A stretch of 5,438 nucleotides of DNA from Candidatus Omnitrophota bacterium (GTDB taxonomy: Bacteria > Omnitrophota > Koll11 > Zapsychrales > Zapsychraceae), in the NCBI GenBank assembly GCA_023140095.1, contig JAGLMJ010000078.1:1-5438 (forward strand), written 5' to 3'. Below the pieces are notes generated by a model. That model ran no database searches. It saw only the letters and a program-made list of their open reading frames with translations, and was not told the origin of the DNA. A program made the position numbers and the translations under genes. Each line of letters starts with the position of its first letter. Positions within the stretch are counted from its first letter, which is position 1. This document shows, in pieces, positions 3,590 to 5,438 of the stretch.

Positions 3590-5438
3590 ATGCGTGGCTT
3601 TTTTATTGTCTCACAAAAAAATATATTCTATCGCTGTTTGTCCGGCCTGGTTGTCTTTGTATTAACCTTTTCGCTTATATTCAGCCCGACAGCGGGTTAT
3701 GCCCAGAGTATCTTTACCCTGAGCGGAGTCGAAGGGCTCAATCTTCCCGTTCCGGGAACGATGATACATCTAAGCCCTGCGTTTGCGCCGGTACTTTTAA
3801 AGGGCATGACCATCCATCCGAATGACCCCCTCAAGTTTGACTTTATTATCGATAGCGGCAACACCTATTTTACCATTGATGAAATAAAAAAAGAGACCGA
3901 ACGGCTTGTTAAATATTTTCTCGCCTCCATGACCGTTCCCAAAGACGATTTATGGGTCAATCTTTCTCCTTATGAAAACGACCGTATCATCCCGGATGAA
4001 TTGGGAAAAACGGAGTTAGGCCGCGACATGCTCGCACAGGATTATATCTTGAAGCAATTAACCGCATCCCTGATGTATCCGGAAAAGGAATTAGGAGAAA
4101 AATTCTGGGATAAAGTTTATCAAAAGGCTGAAGAACAATTCGGGACTTCTGAAATCCCTGTGAACACGTTTAATAAGGTATGGATCCTGCCGGAGAATGC
4201 AACCGTTTATGAGCATGAGCAGACGGTCTATGTGGTTGACGCGAAGTTGAAGGTGATGTTGGATTCGGATTACCTGGCCATGGATTTTCATCAAAAATCC
4301 ACAGACAGGTCCCGGGGATCCTTGCAGGATGACACGTCAGAGATGAGTGAATCGATTATCCGCGAAATCATCATTCCCGAGATTGAGCGCGAAGTCAACG
4401 AAGGCGAGCATTTTGCCACGCTGCGCCAGATTTACCATTCCCTGATCCTTGCAAAATGGTATAAGGAAACCATCAAGAACAGTTTGCTCTCGCAAGTCTA
4501 TGTCGACCAAAACAAGATCGCCGGCGTCGATGTTGACGATAAGACCATCAAGGATCAGATCTATGCCCGGTATATGGAGGCCTACAAAAAGGGTGTGTTC
4601 AATTATATCAAGGAAGACTACGACCAGCTAAGCCAGGAAATGATCCCAAGGAAGTATTTCTCAGGCGGTATTGAGGAATTAACCAATGTGTCTCTGAAGC
4701 GTACAAACAGCCCTGTCGTTGATTCAAAGAATTTGAAATACCGCATGAAAGTCGGCGTCTCGCCGACGGGCAACAAGGAAGGCATGCTCTCGAAACTGAC
4801 AAGAATGGCTCGAACAGCTACCATCACCGCCCTCATCTCCGCGCTGACGTATGCGGGGGGAGGGTATGATGCGCTTGCACAGGAAGATAACACCGAAGTT
4901 CCTCAAACCCAAAAAGCTCTGTTAACAACTACTGTATCGGTTGACAATGAAGCTAAGGCGAAAGATTTTGTTATGGCTGCATATAATGGCGATATCAGCA
5001 AGGTGCAAGCATTACTACAATCAGGGATAGGTGTAGATGCAAAATATAATGGCTTCACAGCATTGATGATATCAGCAGAAAAAGGCTATACTGAGATTGT
5101 TAAGGCTTTGCTTAATAAAGGCGCTGATGTAAATATTAAGAGCAGTGCTGGTTGGACAGCGTTGATTATAGCAGCACAAAAGGGTCATGCTAAGATTGTT
5201 GAGGCTTTACTTGATAAAAGCACAAATGTTGATGCTAGAGATAAATATGGTTTGACAGCTCTAGATGCTGCAAAAGAAGGAAAACATAACGACATCATAG
5301 AGATTTTATTAGAAGCAAAAGCGAAGGTGCAAGTTGAACAAGGAAGTCAAATCACACAAAATACTCAGATTGATAAAGATATTGCCGAGTTCAAAAGTTA
5401 CTTAAAAAATAAAAGCCTTTATGTGCAGATCAATGGCA
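3590..5438 (+). CDS. Large secreted protein: signal peptide, uncharacterised head domain, internal second signal-like segment, ankyrin repeats (3' end outside window)
   Basis: The frame is open from ATG 3590 to the window edge (616 codons, no stop). GGGAGG at 3579-3584 with a 5-base spacer supports the start. Residues 1-38 are a signal peptide: R2/K10/R15, a hydrophobic core about 17-31, and a likely cut after GYA38. Residues 40-370 form a mostly helical, charged, Tyr-rich domain with no enzyme motif I recognise; landmarks are EVNEGEHFATLRQIYHSLIL (268-287), YVDQNKIAGVDVDDKTI (304-320) and IPRKYFSGGIEEL (352-364). I recall similar segments in large Omnitrophota proteins, unchecked. NSPVVDS (373-379) begins a linker. 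Residues 399-430 form a second signal-peptide-like stretch ending ALA-Q. Ankyrin-type repeats fill 454-583. The tail is truncated by the window. The ankyrin part is much more AT-rich than the head. The gene probably encodes an envelope or exported protein for protein-protein binding; its real function is unknown. Confidence 0.85.
   Translation, partial: MRGFFIVSQKNIFYRCLSGLVVFVLTFSLIFSPTAGYAQSIFTLSGVEGLNLPVPGTMIHLSPAFAPVLLKGMTIHPNDPLKFDFIIDSGNTYFTIDEIKKETERLVKYFLASMTVPKDDLWVNLSPYENDRIIPDELGKTELGRDMLAQDYILKQLTASLMYPEKELGEKFWDKVYQKAEEQFGTSEIPVNTFNKVWILPENATVYEHEQTVYVVDAKLKVMLDSDYLAMDFHQKSTDRSRGSLQDDTSEMSESIIREIIIPEIEREVNEGEHFATLRQIYHSLILAKWYKETIKNSLLSQVYVDQNKIAGVDVDDKTIKDQIYARYMEAYKKGVFNYIKEDYDQLSQEMIPRKYFSGGIEELTNVSLKRTNSPVVDSKNLKYRMKVGVSPTGNKEGMLSKLTRMARTATITALISALTYAGGGYDALAQEDNTEVPQTQKALLTTTVSVDNEAKAKDFVMAAYNGDISKVQALLQSGIGVDAKYNGFTALMISAEKGYTEIVKALLNKGADVNIKSSAGWTALIIAAQKGHAKIVEALLDKSTNVDARDKYGLTALDAAKEGKHNDIIEILLEAKAKVQVEQGSQITQNTQIDKDIAEFKSYLKNKSLYVQING
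3717..3736. repeat. Dispersed palindrome-like repeat unit inside a coding region
   Basis: The 20 bases CCCTGAGCGGAGTCGAAGGG match the well-known family of short dispersed repeats of the form CCCTGAGCNNAGTCGAAGGG seen in many bacterial genomes; the family match is from memory. CCCT and AGGG at the ends are complementary. Here the unit is read in frame and supplies residues 43-49 (TLSGVEG) immediately after the predicted signal peptidase site (A38-Q39) of the secreted protein. The same unit in another frame gives the PERSRRAQS-type peptide that often appears in spurious ORFs. Confidence 0.65.
4775..4786 (+). promoter_or_regulatory. Possible internal ribosome-binding site and start codon
   Basis: AAGGAAGG (4775-4782) lies just before an in-frame ATG at 4784 (Met399). 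AAGG and the ATG are separated by 5 bases. Translation from here would begin with MLSKLTRMAR, then a hydrophobic run TATITALISALTYA, then GGGYDALA before Gln431: a textbook n-, h- and c-region signal peptide. This may be a relic of a once separate ankyrin gene or a working secondary start. The sequence pattern is clear; its use is inference. Confidence 0.35.
4949..5338 (+). repeat. Four ankyrin-type repeats within the secreted protein
   Basis: These bases encode residues 454-583. There are four successive units of 32-33 residues: 454-485 (divergent capping unit, MAAYNGDISKVQALLQSG), 486-517 (FTALMISAEKGYTEIVKALL then KGADVN), 518-550 (WTALIIAAQKGHAKIVEALL), and 551-583 (LTALDAAKEGKHNDIIEILL). 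Each has the ankyrin TAL turn and helix-helix pattern, though the usual TPLH is TAL(M/I/D). Ankyrin stacks bind protein partners and have no catalytic role. Units 2 and 3 are alike at DNA level too (about 23 of 27 bases from 5093 and 5192). The following 33 residues look like a non-ankyrin helical linker. Confidence 0.85.

Noticed and set aside
3547..3825. 92-codon TTG-start frame with GGAGGG upstream
   Set aside because: It overlaps the signal-peptide region of the secreted protein in another frame, has a rare start codon, and contains the PERSRRAQS-type peptide that is a known translation artefact of the dispersed repeat.
4449..4631. 60-codon forward frame inside the secreted-protein gene
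   Set aside because: The Arg/Ser-rich translation is typical of an off-frame shadow, and the overlapping frame is continuous and has coherent domains.
4775..4880. Frameshift or missing stop between two genes
   Set aside because: The frame is continuous and both sides read sensibly, so there is no sign of a frameshift. A fusion is reported instead, while an assembly misjoin remains possible.

Overview
The window is bacterial and reads in two parts, all genes on the + strand. The first part (about 150-3366) is a compact lipid-synthesis operon: rpmF (ribosomal protein L32), plsX (phosphate acyltransferase), fabH (3-ketoacyl-ACP synthase III) and fabD (malonyl-CoA:ACP transacylase). This is the conserved order known from many bacteria. 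All four genes are full length, have visible Shine-Dalgarno sites and keep their catalytic or metal-binding residues. FabD makes malonyl-ACP, FabH condenses it with acyl-CoA to start a chain, and PlsX converts finished acyl-ACP into acyl-phosphate for phospholipid synthesis. L32 links the operon to ribosome supply.

The usual next genes (fabG, acpP, fabF) do not follow fabD. A 223-base, AT-rich intergenic stretch holds a 10-bp-period CCCAAAT repeat, a plausible promoter and a small hairpin. It is followed by one long reading frame (3590 to the window edge, 616 codons, no stop reached). This encodes a secreted protein in three parts: an N-terminal signal peptide, a roughly 330-residue helical, charged domain with no activity I can name, and at least four ankyrin-type repeats. 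A second complete signal-peptide-like segment, with its own Met and an upstream AAGGAAGG, lies at the join between the head and the ankyrin part. Base composition falls from about 62% GC just before the join to about 37% GC after it. I read the gene as a head-plus-variable-tail fusion, and this is the most interesting object in the window.

The likely source is an uncultivated Gram-negative-type lineage. My best guess is Candidatus Omnitrophota or a related PVC-type group. The guess rests on the head-domain sequence style (SGGIEEL, NSPVVDS, a TLSGVEGL segment made by a dispersed repeat) and on the kinds of dispersed repeats seen; it comes from memory and was not checked by a search. Two such repeat types are visible: an AT-rich imperfect inverted repeat just upstream of rpmF, and CCCTGAGCGGAGTCGAAGGG inside the secreted-protein gene. 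Other small structures are a perfect 8-bp stem-loop (possibly a pseudoknot) between rpmF and plsX. No tRNA, rRNA, CRISPR array, transposase or convincing intrinsic terminator was seen.
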